Positions 38,210 through 46,854 of a DNA stretch of 64,000 bases are shown here, in pieces. How positions within the stretch are numbered: the first letter of the stretch is position 1; each line of letters begins with the position of its first letter. Below the pieces are notes generated by a model. That model saw nothing but the letters and a program-made list of their open reading frames with translations. It did not search any database and had not been told where the DNA came from. The DNA is taken from the NCBI GenBank assembly GCA_001873105.1, contig MNYN01000067.1, positions 16,798-80,797 of the forward strand. The letters run 5' to 3'. The DNA is from Flavobacteriaceae bacterium CG2_30_34_30. Lineage in GTDB: Bacteria; Bacteroidota; Bacteroidia; Flavobacteriales; Flavobacteriaceae. The translations under genes and the position numbers were made by a program.

Positions 38210-38588
38210 ACTTTTACTCCCTTTCGCACTTTTATATACCTTTTTTTTGACTTTCGGCTCTTTTATCGAGCCGGAACAATTTCCCAAATTGGGAAGATCA
38301 ATTACAGATAAAGGGATACATTTTATGGGATATGCTATTTTAGTTTTCCTATGGAGTGTGACTGTATATTTCAATAGTAAAAAAAATATATTTATAATGG
38401 TGGTTTTAAAAACCGCATTTTTTGCTCTTGTTTATGGTATAATTATTGAAGTGTTACAGGAGCAATTAACAAGTAACAGAGATGGGGATATTATGGATGG
38501 TTTTGCTAATTTATTGGGAATATTATTTGCTGTAATTTTACTGTATTTTATCCAACCTAAATTAATTAAATTAAAAAATAGAAATTAA
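38202..38588 (+). CDS. VanZ-like membrane protein
   Basis: About 129 residues with four hydrophobic segments. VanZ-like hallmarks are a helix [20 protein letters not shown], then [16 protein letters not shown] and ISDxx-type [15 protein letters not shown]. The start is probably GTG 38202, inside the gcvH 3' end (8-bp overlap); the ATG at 38175 would overlap by 35 bp and add residues not seen in relatives. Function of stand-alone VanZ-like proteins is unclear; some reduce teicoplanin sensitivity. Translational coupling with gcvH is likely. Confidence 0.85.
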   Translation: MHKLLLPFALLYTFFLTFGSFIEPEQFPKLGRSITDKGIHFMGYAILVFLWSVTVYFNSKKNIFIMVVLKTAFFALVYGIIIEVLQEQLTSNRDGDIMDGFANLLGILFAVILLYFIQPKLIKLKNRN

Positions 38589-38641
38589 CTTTATTTTAAA
38601 ATAGATTTTACATATTTTAGCAACTACAAAAAAGGAAAATT

Positions 38642-39361
38642 ATGGAGCCTAAAAAAAATCCAAAAGCAGATTTAAGTCGCAGAAGTGTGCTATTCTTTCA
38701 GCTTGGAATGATTATTATGTTGTTTGTTACTTGGCAAGCTATCGAATGGAAATCATACGATAGGTCGGCTATTGATATTGGTCAACTTAATTTAAACGAT
38801 GAGGAAATAGAAGATATTCCATTAACCCAACAGTTAACGCCACCACCACCTCCACCACCTCCACCACCAGCACCCGAAGTAATTGAAGTGGTAGAAGACG
38901 AAAAAGAAATTGAAGAAACAATAATTGAATCTACCGAAAGCAAACAAATTGAAAAAATTGTAAAAATTGAGCATATTGAAGAAGCTGTTGAAGAAATAGC
39001 AGATGTGCCTTTTGCAGTTATTGAAAATGTTCCAATCTATCCTGGTTGTGAAAATTTAAGAAATAATGACGAAAGAAAGAAATGTATGTCTGAAAAAATT
39101 GACGCATTTGTGAAGAGGAAGTTTAATTCTGAACTTGCAAACGATTTAGGACTTGATGGAAGACAAAGAATTTCTGTGCAGTTTAAAATTGATAATAAGG
39201 GAAATGTAGTAGATGTAATGGCAAGAGCACCACATCCAAGATTGGAAGCAGAAGCTAAAAAAGTGATTAGCGAATTACCAACAATGACTCCCGGAAAACA
39301 AAGGGGAAAAGCTGTTGGAGTACTTTATTCACTACCCATCATTTTTCAAGTAGAAAATTAA
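38642..39361 (+). CDS. TonB family protein
   Basis: 239 residues. A short cytoplasmic start is followed by one transmembrane helix (about 16-34, SVLFFQLGMIIMLFVTW). A periplasmic spacer includes ten consecutive prolines (67-76) and a Glu-rich stretch. The C-terminal TonB-like domain (about 130-239) begins VPIYPGCENLRNNDERKKC and holds QRISVQFKIDNKGNVVDV. TonB transmits the proton-motive force from ExbB/ExbD to outer-membrane receptors. No exbB/D genes are here. The two cysteines (GCEN, KKC) are conserved in the next gene too. Confidence 0.9.
   Translation: MEPKKNPKADLSRRSVLFFQLGMIIMLFVTWQAIEWKSYDRSAIDIGQLNLNDEEIEDIPLTQQLTPPPPPPPPPPAPEVIEVVEDEKEIEETIIESTESKQIEKIVKIEHIEEAVEEIADVPFAVIENVPIYPGCENLRNNDERKKCMSEKIDAFVKRKFNSELANDLGLDGRQRISVQFKIDNKGNVVDVMARAPHPRLEAEAKKVISELPTMTPGKQRGKAVGVLYSLPIIFQVEN
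38840..38869 (+). repeat. CCA/CCT trinucleotide run (Pro10)
   Basis: Ten successive proline codons, mostly CCA, in the periplasmic linker of the TonB protein. Length variation by slippage would stay in frame. Confidence 0.85.
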
Positions 39362-39380
39362 TTAAAATACCTATTTAGTA

Positions 39381-39417
39381 AAAAAGACCATCTGCTTTTG
39401 GCGGATGGTCTTTTTTT
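39381..39417 (+). terminator. Terminator after the first tonB gene
   Basis: AAAAAGACCATC / GATGGTCTTTTT with a T tract, 20 bases after the stop. Confidence 0.92.
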
Positions 39418-39465
39418 GGCACTCTTATTGATTTATTTGTGGTAGTAACCATTAAATCAATTAAG

Positions 39466-40254
39466 ATGAAAAATTTCAATAAATTGTTAGATATCTTCAA
39501 AAATAATGAAGGTTCTATGACGAAAAATAAAAAATCGACAAACATCCGTTTTAATTCTACTTTATTTTTTCAAGTTGGTTTAATCGTTAGCATTACTTTG
39601 GTGGCTCTGATTATAAATGCTTCTTATGGTGAATTAGAAAAATCATCTGCTTTGCCGTTTCCAAATACTTTTGAAGAGCCATTTTATCTTAATGATTTTG
39701 TAATCGTAAAGCCAATAATCCCAGAAATTCCAGCAGAAAAAAAACTAGTTACAAGAAAATTAATTACGGATAAGGTTCTTGTTATTGACAAACCTATTGC
39801 AAATAAACCAGAAGAGCCAATTTATACAACTCCTGTTGAATTGCCTGTCAATACTCCTGTAGTGAAAGACCCATCTCCAATTGAAGAGGAGCCAACTTCC
39901 TATTCTATGATAGGAGTGGAGCGTGTTCCTGTTTTTCCAGGCTGTGAATCACTTGATAATAATAAAGAAAGAATAGCATGTTTGTCAAAGGAAATAGGTA
40001 TTATCATTAATAGAAAATTTGATAAGAATCTAGCTTCAGAGTTAGGTTTAGAAGGCGAGCAACGCATCTATATAAGTTTTACCATAAACAAATTAGGAAA
40101 AGTAGCCGATGTGAAAGTGAGAGCACCACATCCAAGATTAGAAAAAGAAGCCTTTAAAGTACTACAATATGTACCTAAAATGATTCCCGGTATGCAAAGC
40201 AATAAAAATGTAGATGTATTGTTTAGTTTGCCTATCATTTTTAACATTCAGTAA
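39466..40254 (+). CDS. TonB family protein, paralogue of the preceding gene
   Basis: About 262 residues from ATG 39466; an alternative ATG at 39517 aligns better with the first paralogue's start. One transmembrane helix (LFFQVGLIVSITLVALII) precedes a Pro/Glu/Thr-containing spacer without the proline run. The C-terminal domain parallels its neighbour: VPVFPGCESLDNNKERIAC, EQRIYISFTINKLGKVADV, RAPHPRLEKEAFKVLQ. It lies between two terminators and is therefore separately transcribed. Probably arose by tandem duplication; whether it drives a particular receptor is unknown. Confidence 0.88.
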   Translation: MKNFNKLLDIFKNNEGSMTKNKKSTNIRFNSTLFFQVGLIVSITLVALIINASYGELEKSSALPFPNTFEEPFYLNDFVIVKPIIPEIPAEKKLVTRKLITDKVLVIDKPIANKPEEPIYTTPVELPVNTPVVKDPSPIEEEPTSYSMIGVERVPVFPGCESLDNNKERIACLSKEIGIIINRKFDKNLASELGLEGEQRIYISFTINKLGKVADVKVRAPHPRLEKEAFKVLQYVPKMIPGMQSNKNVDVLFSLPIIFNIQ

Positions 40255-40276
40255 AAGATTTACAAATAGAATTTTT

Positions 40277-40313
40277 AAAACCATTCGCTAACAACGGGTG
40301 GTTTTCTTTTTTT
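40277..40313 (+). terminator. Terminator after the second tonB gene
   Basis: AAAACCATTCG / CGGGTGGTTTT (two G-T pairs), followed by a T-rich tract. Confidence 0.85.
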
Positions 40314-40372
40314 CAAGATTATAAATTCACAAAAAAACGTATCTTTCCCCTAAATTATTTAGATTTTAGTTT

Positions 40373-42475
40373 ATGAGAAATCTTTCCCTTTTCATGCTTA
40401 CGCAACTTTTTACCATTAGTTTATTTGGGCAGCAGCAAGTGTCTGAATTTGAAAAGTATCCTGTCTTCCCAACCTGTCAAAACGAAAATTTTGGAAATTT
40501 AAAAAATTGTTTTAATACTACCTTACAGACATTTATTTTTGAAAACTTCAAAACACCCAAAATTGTAGATGAGGAAAATTACCAAGGTGAAATCGCTGTT
40601 TTTTTTGAGGTAAACAAAGAAGGAAGTTTTAAACTTCTTTATACAGAAGCCATTTATGCAGATCTAAAAGAAGAAATTCAGCGTGTTTTTGATTTGTTAC
40701 CTCAAATAAAACCTGCAACCTATAATTCTAGACCCACTTATGTACAGTTTACCATGCCTATTAAAATTCCATTGCAAAAACCCATTTTTGAAGATAGTAA
40801 AGACCAAAAACTACTTGCCTCAAACCAATTAAATCCAAAGCAATCAGAAGAATATGATGCCATTAAAAATCTTGGATATACCAATGAAAAGTACACTAGT
40901 CAGATTAATATTCCATTGTCGCATCAAGAATATGCTCGATTTGATAAGGTCATCAACCAAGTAGGAACCAACACCCATACCGCGCAAAAACCATTTTTGT
41001 ATCAAACGGTAAATACTTATCAAAATTTAGAAGAAAGAGATGTACAATTATTCAAAAATAAGACCTCATGGCTTGGTAGAAAATTTTGGAATGAACATAT
41101 GGTAGCTTTTAAAGGCGATAATTATTGGTTTACTATAGATCCCGGAGTAGATGTACAAGTAGGGAAAGATTTTGATAGCAAAAAAAATTCTACTTATAAC
41201 AATACAAGACTTGCTGTAATTCAAGGAGGATTGGGTAAAAAATTAAATTTTCATGCAGTGCTTTATGAAAGTCAAGGAAGGTTTGCAGATTATTTTAACC
41301 GATATGCAGAATCTATTGCAGCAGATGGAGGAGGAAATCCTGCTATCATACCGGGAATGGGGATTGCAAAATCTTTTAAATCTGATTCCTATGACTATCC
41401 TGTGGCAACGGGCTATTTGTCCTATAGCCCCAATAAAATGTTTAATATTCAATTTGGCAATGGGAAAAACTTTATTGGGGATGGTTATCGTTCTTTATTG
41501 TTAAGTGACGTTGCAAGTCCACATCCATATTTAAAATTAAGCACCACTTTCTGGAAAATAAAATATACCAATACGTGGATGTCTTTGCGCGATGTTAGAC
41601 AAGAAGCTACTATTGATGGCGCATTCACAACAAAATATATGGCAACACACTATTTAAGCTATAACCTATCTAAGCGATTAAACATTGGGCTTTTTGAAAG
41701 TGTTTTATGGGACAATAGTAACAATAGAGGAGTAGATATAAATTATTTAAATCCAATTATTTTTTATCGTGCTATCGAATTTTCTACAGGGCCAAGGTCT
41801 GGAAATGCACTTATTGGGTTGAGTGGAAAATATAAATTTTCAAATCAAATAAATGCCTATGGGCAAATGATTATTGATGAATTTTCAAGTGGTGATATTT
41901 TTGGTGGCAAAAAAAGTTGGAAAAACAAAGTAGGTTTTCAAATAGGAGCTAAATATTATGAACCCTTTGGAGTAAAAAATCTATACCTACAGACAGAATA
42001 CAATAGAGTAAGGCCATATACTTATTCGCATAATACCATTATATTAAATTATGGGCATAATAACCAATCTATGGCTCACCTTTGGGGTGCAAATTTTAGC
42101 GAATTCATTGCCATTGCTCGTTATGAAAAAGGAAGAGTTTTTGGGAGTGCTAAATTAATATTTGGAAAACGTGGGTTTGATTTTAACGATGACACCGACA
42201 CGTTCAACTACGGAGGAAATATATTCAGAGACGAAAGAGACCGTCCTTTTGATTTTGGAAATGAAGTAGCACAAGGCAACAAAACCAGTATCTTTCATGG
42301 CGAATTTCAAGCAGGATATCTTATGAATCCCTCCACAAATTTAAAGGTATATGCTAGTCTGATTTACAGAGATTTTAACCCACAGGTTAATACTGCAACC
42401 GAATTTAAAGACACCACCACTTGGCTAAACTTTGGCATTAGAACCGATTTGTTTAACTGGTATTATGATTTTTAG
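40373..42475 (+). CDS. remB: Gliding motility protein RemB: TonB-C-like domain plus beta-barrel
   Basis: 700 residues. A signal peptide (about 1-20, SLFGQQ) is followed by a TonB-C-like domain (about 25-140). This repeats the pattern of the two upstream TonB proteins: YPVFPTCQNENFGNLKNC, then GEIAVFFEVNKEGSF, then LPQIKPATY, then VQFTMPIKIP. The remaining 500 residues have alternating aromatic strands ending WYYDF, an outer-membrane barrel resembling Wzi-type capsule assembly proteins. Position after sprA-gcvH-vanZ-tonB matches remB of Flavobacterium johnsoniae, whose loss impairs colony spreading. The symbol rests on synteny and layout. The exact role of RemB is not established. Confidence 0.75.
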   Translation: MRNLSLFMLTQLFTISLFGQQQVSEFEKYPVFPTCQNENFGNLKNCFNTTLQTFIFENFKTPKIVDEENYQGEIAVFFEVNKEGSFKLLYTEAIYADLKEEIQRVFDLLPQIKPATYNSRPTYVQFTMPIKIPLQKPIFEDSKDQKLLASNQLNPKQSEEYDAIKNLGYTNEKYTSQINIPLSHQEYARFDKVINQVGTNTHTAQKPFLYQTVNTYQNLEERDVQLFKNKTSWLGRKFWNEHMVAFKGDNYWFTIDPGVDVQVGKDFDSKKNSTYNNTRLAVIQGGLGKKLNFHAVLYESQGRFADYFNRYAESIAADGGGNPAIIPGMGIAKSFKSDSYDYPVATGYLSYSPNKMFNIQFGNGKNFIGDGYRSLLLSDVASPHPYLKLSTTFWKIKYTNTWMSLRDVRQEATIDGAFTTKYMATHYLSYNLSKRLNIGLFESVLWDNSNNRGVDINYLNPIIFYRAIEFSTGPRSGNALIGLSGKYKFSNQINAYGQMIIDEFSSGDIFGGKKSWKNKVGFQIGAKYYEPFGVKNLYLQTEYNRVRPYTYSHNTIILNYGHNNQSMAHLWGANFSEFIAIARYEKGRVFGSAKLIFGKRGFDFNDDTDTFNYGGNIFRDERDRPFDFGNEVAQGNKTSIFHGEFQAGYLMNPSTNLKVYASLIYRDFNPQVNTATEFKDTTTWLNFGIRTDLFNWYYDF

Positions 42476-42536
42476 AGGGTATAAAAATCAATAAATTTGT
42501 TTGAGGATAAATTGCAAAATAATATCGTCACTTTTA

Positions 42537-42567
42537 TTGTCAAAACAAGCTGCTTGAAGTATCTTTG
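42537..42567 (+). promoter_or_regulatory. Promoter of the ctaB-cox3-cox4 operon
   Basis: TTG 42537-42539, a 20-base spacer and TATCTTTG 42560-42567 fit the full consensus. The predicted start is about 45 bases before ctaB. Confidence 0.75.
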
Positions 42568-42618
42568 CGCCAATTAAAAATGGAGCATAATTACCATTAG
42601 CGCATAAAGGCAAACAAA

Positions 42619-43512
42619 TTGGAAATCATTAAATTGCAAACTGCACAAACAAACTTATTCAGAGACTTTGCTGAAATCACTAAAATGCGGCTATCTATTA
42701 GCGTTGTATTTTCTTCTTTAGCAGGATATTTATTAGGTGCCGAAACAATAAATGTGTTTACTTTAATATTATTAGCTTTTGGCGGCTATTTAATGGTTGG
42801 AGCTTCCAATGCATTTAATCAGATTATCGAAAAGGATTTAGATGCCTTGATGCACCGCACAAAAAACCGTCCTATTCCTGCAGGAAGAATGTCAGTAAAC
42901 ACCGCATTTGTTATTGCCACTATATTCACAGTTTTAGGAATTGGAGTGTTATACAGTATAAATCCAAAAACGGCTATGTTTGGTGCTATCTCCATATTTA
43001 TGTATGTGAGTTTATATACCCCATTAAAAACCAAAACACCCCTTTCAGTTTTTGTAGGAGCTTTTCCCGGTGCAATACCGTTTATGTTAGGATGGGTGGC
43101 AGCTACAGGAAACTTCGGAATAGAAGCTGGAACTTTATTTATGATTCAATTTTTCTGGCAATTTCCGCATTTTTGGGCAATTGGCTGGTTTTTATATACC
43201 GATTATAAAAGAGGCGGCTTTTTTATGCTTCCCACAGGAAAACAAGATAAAGGCACCGCAATTCAAGTAGTATTATATACCATTTGGACTGTTTTAGTTT
43301 CTTTAATTCCAGCTTTTGGCGTTACAGGAAAATTCTACATTACTCCAATATCTGCAATTATTGTTGGTTTCATTGGTGTTTGGTTTTTATATGCAGCATT
43401 TACATTGTATAAATTAAAAACCGAAATTGCAGCAAAAAAATTAATGTTGGTGAGTGTTTCCTACATAACATTGCTTCAAATTATATACGTTTTAGATAAA
43501 TTTATAAGATAA
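42619..43512 (+). CDS. ctaB: Protoheme IX farnesyltransferase
   Basis: 297 residues, UbiA-family polytopic membrane enzyme. It carries the Asp-rich prenyl-diphosphate site (NQIIEKDLDALMHRTKNRP, about 75-93), the second site near DYKRGGFFMLP, and eight or nine hydrophobic helices. It converts haem B to haem O for the aa3/caa3 oxidase. The start is TTG 42619; no in-frame ATG precedes MRLSISVVF (codon 23), and relatives carry the extra N-terminal FRDFAEITK. The stop overlaps the next gene's ATG by one base (TAATG), indicating coupling. Haem A synthase (ctaA) is not in the window. Confidence 0.95.
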   Translation: MEIIKLQTAQTNLFRDFAEITKMRLSISVVFSSLAGYLLGAETINVFTLILLAFGGYLMVGASNAFNQIIEKDLDALMHRTKNRPIPAGRMSVNTAFVIATIFTVLGIGVLYSINPKTAMFGAISIFMYVSLYTPLKTKTPLSVFVGAFPGAIPFMLGWVAATGNFGIEAGTLFMIQFFWQFPHFWAIGWFLYTDYKRGGFFMLPTGKQDKGTAIQVVLYTIWTVLVSLIPAFGVTGKFYITPISAIIVGFIGVWFLYAAFTLYKLKTEIAAKKLMLVSVSYITLLQIIYVLDKFIR

Positions 43513-44093
43513 TGGCATATACAGACGATACCGAAAAAGTAAAACAAAACAGAGCAAAAAAAATGATGCTCTGGTTTGCCATGATTAGCATGGGGATGAG
43601 TTTTGCGGGACTAACAAGTGCATATATAGTAAGTAAAAGCCGTCCCGACTGGTTGACTGATTTTGAAATACCACATGCATTTTACTTTAGTTTAGTTGTT
43701 GTTTTAATAAGCAGCATATCAATGTATCTAGCAAAAAAGAATGTAAAAAAAGAAAACCAAACCGCCGGAATGGTATTTCTAATATCAACATTCCTTTTAG
43801 GGGTTTTATTTGTAATCTTACAATTTAATGGCTTTTCAGAAATTATTGCAAACGGCTATTTTTTTACCGGAAGTGAGAGTACCATTACAACTTCTTTTAT
43901 TTATCTAGTCGTTCTTATGCATCTTGCACACATAACAGGGGCATTAGTAGCCCTTTTAGTTGTAATTTATAATCATTTTAAACAAAAATATAAAAATGGG
44001 CAAACCCTTGGTATTGAACTTGCTGAAACCTTTTGGCACTTTGTAGATGTACTTTGGGTGTACTTGTTTTTGTTTTTATATTTCGTTAGATAA
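43512..44093 (+). CDS. Cytochrome c oxidase subunit III, short form
   Basis: 193 residues with five membrane segments. A heme-copper oxidase subunit III of the five-helix type, with the hallmark LAETFWHFVDVLWVYLFLFLYF at the end and TSAYIVSKSR in the first loop. It is the first of two tandem subunit III genes. The second is longer and ends with an equivalent motif. Both probably belong to the oxidase whose subunits I and II are at 22-25 kb; why two copies exist is not evident. Confidence 0.9.
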   Translation: MAYTDDTEKVKQNRAKKMMLWFAMISMGMSFAGLTSAYIVSKSRPDWLTDFEIPHAFYFSLVVVLISSISMYLAKKNVKKENQTAGMVFLISTFLLGVLFVILQFNGFSEIIANGYFFTGSESTITTSFIYLVVLMHLAHITGALVALLVVIYNHFKQKYKNGQTLGIELAETFWHFVDVLWVYLFLFLYFVR

Positions 44094-44139
44094 TAAAATT
44101 GCTTATTTTTGACCCTTATTTATAACCAATATAGACTGT

Positions 44140-45120
44140 ATGGAAGCTACTGTTGTTAAAACAGGTACTGAAGGAAAAACCTGGGGTGGTGGAGACCATT
44201 CCCCTTTAAAAGCTAGTTATGGAAAACTGATGATGTGGTTTTTCATCCTTTCGGATGCACTAACTTTCTCAGGATTTCTAGCCGCTTATGGCTTTTCAAG
44301 ATATAAATTTATCGACTCCTGGCCGGTTGCCGATGAAGTTTTTAATCACTTTCCATTTTTACATGGCGTTGATGCGCCTATGTATTATGTGGCATTAATG
44401 ACCTTTATTTTAATATTTTCCTCTGTAACCATGGTGTTAGCAGTAAATGCTGGACATCAAATGAAAAAGAATAAAGTAATTTTTTACTTGTTTCTTACGG
44501 TAATTGGCGGTCTTATTTTCTTGGGTTCACAAGCTTGGGAGTGGAAAAATTTTATTCAAGGTACCTACGGCGCTGTGGAAACAAAATCAGGTAGAATTAT
44601 CCAATTTTTAGATACCGAAGGAAATAGAGTTGCACTCAGCGACATCGCCACAGAATCCACCCAACGTCAAGCCCATGATAGAAGCAGCGGTATATGGTTT
44701 TCAACTGATGAAACCCTTGCGGCATATACTATTGATGATATAAAACAAGGTTTTGCAACGAAAGAAAATTTACGGATAAGAATACCTAAACTCGATGAAA
44801 AAGGACATCCTATCATTTTAAATAGAGAACAATCTCTACAAACGTTGAGTACAGATGCAATTCGTGTTGTTGAGGGTGCTAATATGTATAGAAATGAATA
44901 TGGTACACCTCTTTTTGCTAACTTTTTTTTCTTTATCACTGGGTTTCACGGATTTCATGTTTTTACGGGAGTACTCATTAATACTATTATTTTCTTTAAT
45001 GTAATTCTTGGAACCTATGAGAGAAGAGGGAGTTATGAAATGGTTGAAAAGGTAGGACTTTATTGGCACTTTGTTGATTTAGTTTGGGTATTTGTATTTA
45101 CATTTTTCTATTTGGTTTAA
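44140..45120 (+). CDS. Cytochrome c oxidase subunit III, long form with insert
   Basis: 326 residues. N-terminal helices (LMMWFFILSDALTFSGFLAAYG) and C-terminal helices (FFFFITGFHGFHVFTGVLIN and VGLYWHFVDLVWVFVFTFFY) are typical subunit III. A soluble insert of about 105 residues (about 145-252) sits between helices three and four, starting after WEWKNFIQGTYG. I recognise no domain in it (KSGRIIQFLDTEGNR, FSTDETLAAYTIDDIKQGF). Such long subunit III proteins occur in Bacteroidota, so it is probably lineage-specific. The third gene of the operon, 46 bp after the short form. Confidence 0.9.
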   Translation: MEATVVKTGTEGKTWGGGDHSPLKASYGKLMMWFFILSDALTFSGFLAAYGFSRYKFIDSWPVADEVFNHFPFLHGVDAPMYYVALMTFILIFSSVTMVLAVNAGHQMKKNKVIFYLFLTVIGGLIFLGSQAWEWKNFIQGTYGAVETKSGRIIQFLDTEGNRVALSDIATESTQRQAHDRSSGIWFSTDETLAAYTIDDIKQGFATKENLRIRIPKLDEKGHPIILNREQSLQTLSTDAIRVVEGANMYRNEYGTPLFANFFFFITGFHGFHVFTGVLINTIIFFNVILGTYERRGSYEMVEKVGLYWHFVDLVWVFVFTFFYLV

Positions 45121-45144
45121 AAAATATAATAAGAAAAAATTATT

Positions 45145-45504
45145 ATGGCACACGACGCAGCATCTCACGAAAGTTCCGTTAAAAGAATTTGGTATGTCTT
45201 TTTTTTACTAACTGTATTAACTACAGCTGAAGTAATTTTAGGTATTATTAAGCCTACCTTTTTGGTAGAACATAAATTCCTTGCTTTAAAGTTCCTTAAT
45301 TGGATTTTTATCATACTAACCCTTGTTAAGGCTTACTTCATTACTTGGGCGTTTATGCATATGGAAGGAGAAACCAAGGGTCTAAGAAGAGCTGTAGTTT
45401 GGACAGCTGTTTTTCTTATCTGTTATTTGATGTTTGTACTTTTAGTAGAAGGTGATTATATACATGAAGTTTACAAAGCAGGTTATGTAAAATATAATTT
45501 TTAA
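45145..45504 (+). CDS. Cytochrome c oxidase subunit IV
   Basis: 119 residues with three membrane helices (IWYVFFLLTVLTTAEVILGI, LNWIFIILTLVKAYFITWAF, VVWTAVFLICYLMFVLLV). This is the caa3-type small subunit family (CtaF/COX4 bacterial). It begins with a His-containing tail (MAHDAASHESSVKR). It stabilises the oxidase and has no cofactor. The last structural gene before a strong terminator. Confidence 0.9.
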   Translation: MAHDAASHESSVKRIWYVFFLLTVLTTAEVILGIIKPTFLVEHKFLALKFLNWIFIILTLVKAYFITWAFMHMEGETKGLRRAVVWTAVFLICYLMFVLLVEGDYIHEVYKAGYVKYNF

Positions 45505-45521
45505 TTCTATAAATATCTCAT

Positions 45522-45556
45522 AAAAAGCCCTGCAAATAGCGGGGCTTTTTTTATTT
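45522..45556 (+). terminator. Terminator after the oxidase subunit IV gene
   Basis: AAAAAGCCCTGC / GCGGGGCTTTTT hairpin (one mismatch) with a long T tract. The next promoter element overlaps its end. Confidence 0.92.
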
Positions 45557-45559
45557 TTG
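45552..45559 (+). promoter_or_regulatory. -7 element for the SCO-like/SCO operon
   Basis: TATTTTTG matches TAnnTTTG and lies 26 bases before the ATG at 45586; it overlaps the T tract of the preceding terminator. Confidence 0.4.
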
Positions 45560-45585
45560 TATCTTGTTAATTTCCCTTAATTCCC

Positions 45586-46230
45586 ATGAAAAAAATACTT
45601 ATTTTAGGATTTTTGTTTTTATTTCCCATCACTGCTTATTTATTTTTTTCTTCCGGGGTAAATAATTTTGCTAAATTACCTGTACTTACCGAAAATATTT
45701 CCGAAATATCTGAATTTGAAAGCATAGATGGTGAAAAAATAACTCTAGAAGGAAAAATTACTGCACTTGGTTTTTTTGGATCCGATTTACAATCAAAATA
45801 TGGCAATGTGTTTAACCTCACCCATAAAATTTATATTCCTTTTCACGAATTTGATGATCTGCAGTTTGTTACTGTTTTGCAAAGAGGTAATGAAAATTTG
45901 GTAAAAGAGCTGTTGGTAGAGTTAGATAAGATTACCGATACCCGTAAGTGGAAATTTGTGTATGGCTCGCCCGAAGAAATAACCATACTTTTTAACTCTT
46001 TAAAAACCAATATTTTATTAGACGAAAACTTTGGAACATCGCAAGTTTTTATTATTGATAAAGATAAAAATTTAAGAGGAAGAAGTGAAGATGAGGATGG
46101 TGAAGTTTTGTATGGTTTTGACACCTCTTCCATTGCGGAACTTAACAATAAAATGAAAGACGATATTAAGGTGTTATTGGCAGAATATCGATTAGCACTA
46201 AAAAAATACAATACAAAAAGGGAAATATAG
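45586..46230 (+). CDS. Cysteine-free SCO-like membrane-anchored protein
   Basis: 214 residues. One N-terminal membrane helix (MKKILILGFLFLFPITAYLFF) is followed by a thioredoxin/SCO-like periplasmic domain: EFESIDGEKITLEGKITALGFF, a long helical region, NFGTSQVFIIDKDKNLRGRSE near residue 150-175. At the position of the SCO copper motif (FFTTCPSIC in the neighbour) it reads GFFGSDLQSK. The whole protein has no cysteine, so it cannot bind copper by CxxxC. Three bases separate its stop from the SCO gene. It is a conserved partner in this locus; role unknown. Confidence 0.8.
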   Translation: MKKILILGFLFLFPITAYLFFSSGVNNFAKLPVLTENISEISEFESIDGEKITLEGKITALGFFGSDLQSKYGNVFNLTHKIYIPFHEFDDLQFVTVLQRGNENLVKELLVELDKITDTRKWKFVYGSPEEITILFNSLKTNILLDENFGTSQVFIIDKDKNLRGRSEDEDGEVLYGFDTSSIAELNNKMKDDIKVLLAEYRLALKKYNTKREI

Positions 46231-46233
46231 ATA

Positions 46234-46854
46234 ATGAAAAATTACTCTTACATTGGAATTTCGTTTGTTATTTTAGTCTTTGGAATATGGGCTGTTCCAA
46301 AAATTATAGAAACACTAAAAAAACCTGATTTTGCAGTTATAACTAAAGTGCCTGATTTTAGTTTTACCGACCAAAACGGTAAAACCATCACCAATGAAAC
46401 TTACATAGGAAAAGTATATGTCCTTGAATTCTTTTTCACAACTTGCCCGAGTATCTGCCCCATTATGAATCAAAACATGCTCAAGTTGCAAAGTGAATTT
46501 TATGGTAATCCAAATTTTGGTATTGCATCTATCACCATAGACCCAATGCATGACACTTCTCAAACATTAAAAACATATGCCGAAGAATATGGTATTATTC
46601 ACCCTAACTGGCATTTGCTTACTGGAGAAAAAGAAATTATATACAAATTATCCAATGATGGGTTTAAGCTCTACTCTGCGCAAGACGACAAAGCGGAAGG
46701 AGGCTTTGAGCACTCCGGCTTGTTCGCTTTAATAGATAAAGAGGGGAATGTACGTTCCAGAAATGATGAATTTGGAAACCCAAAAATTTATTACAACGGC
46801 TTAGATGATGCCGAAATAAAAATGCTAAAAGAAGACATTAAAAAATTATTATAA
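46234..46854 (+). CDS. SCO1/SenC copper chaperone
   Basis: 206 residues. One N-terminal anchor helix (about 5-22) is followed by the SCO domain: PDFSFTDQNGKTI, the copper ligands C71 and C75 in TTCPSICPIMN, and the conserved His in GGFEHSGLFAL (about 160). SCO proteins deliver copper to, or reduce, the CuA site of oxidase subunit II. It sits downstream of subunit III/IV genes and in one operon with DUF420 and the CxxC protein, consistent with assembly of the CoxB/CoxA enzyme. Confidence 0.95.
   Translation: MKNYSYIGISFVILVFGIWAVPKIIETLKKPDFAVITKVPDFSFTDQNGKTITNETYIGKVYVLEFFFTTCPSICPIMNQNMLKLQSEFYGNPNFGIASITIDPMHDTSQTLKTYAEEYGIIHPNWHLLTGEKEIIYKLSNDGFKLYSAQDDKAEGGFEHSGLFALIDKEGNVRSRNDEFGNPKIYYNGLDDAEIKMLKEDIKKLL

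Noticed and set aside
38202..38588. VanZ-like gene as part of a glycopeptide resistance cluster
   Set aside because: No vanA/H/X/R/S genes nearby; stand-alone VanZ-like proteins are common in Bacteroidota and the gene order is the normal sprA-gcvH-vanZ.
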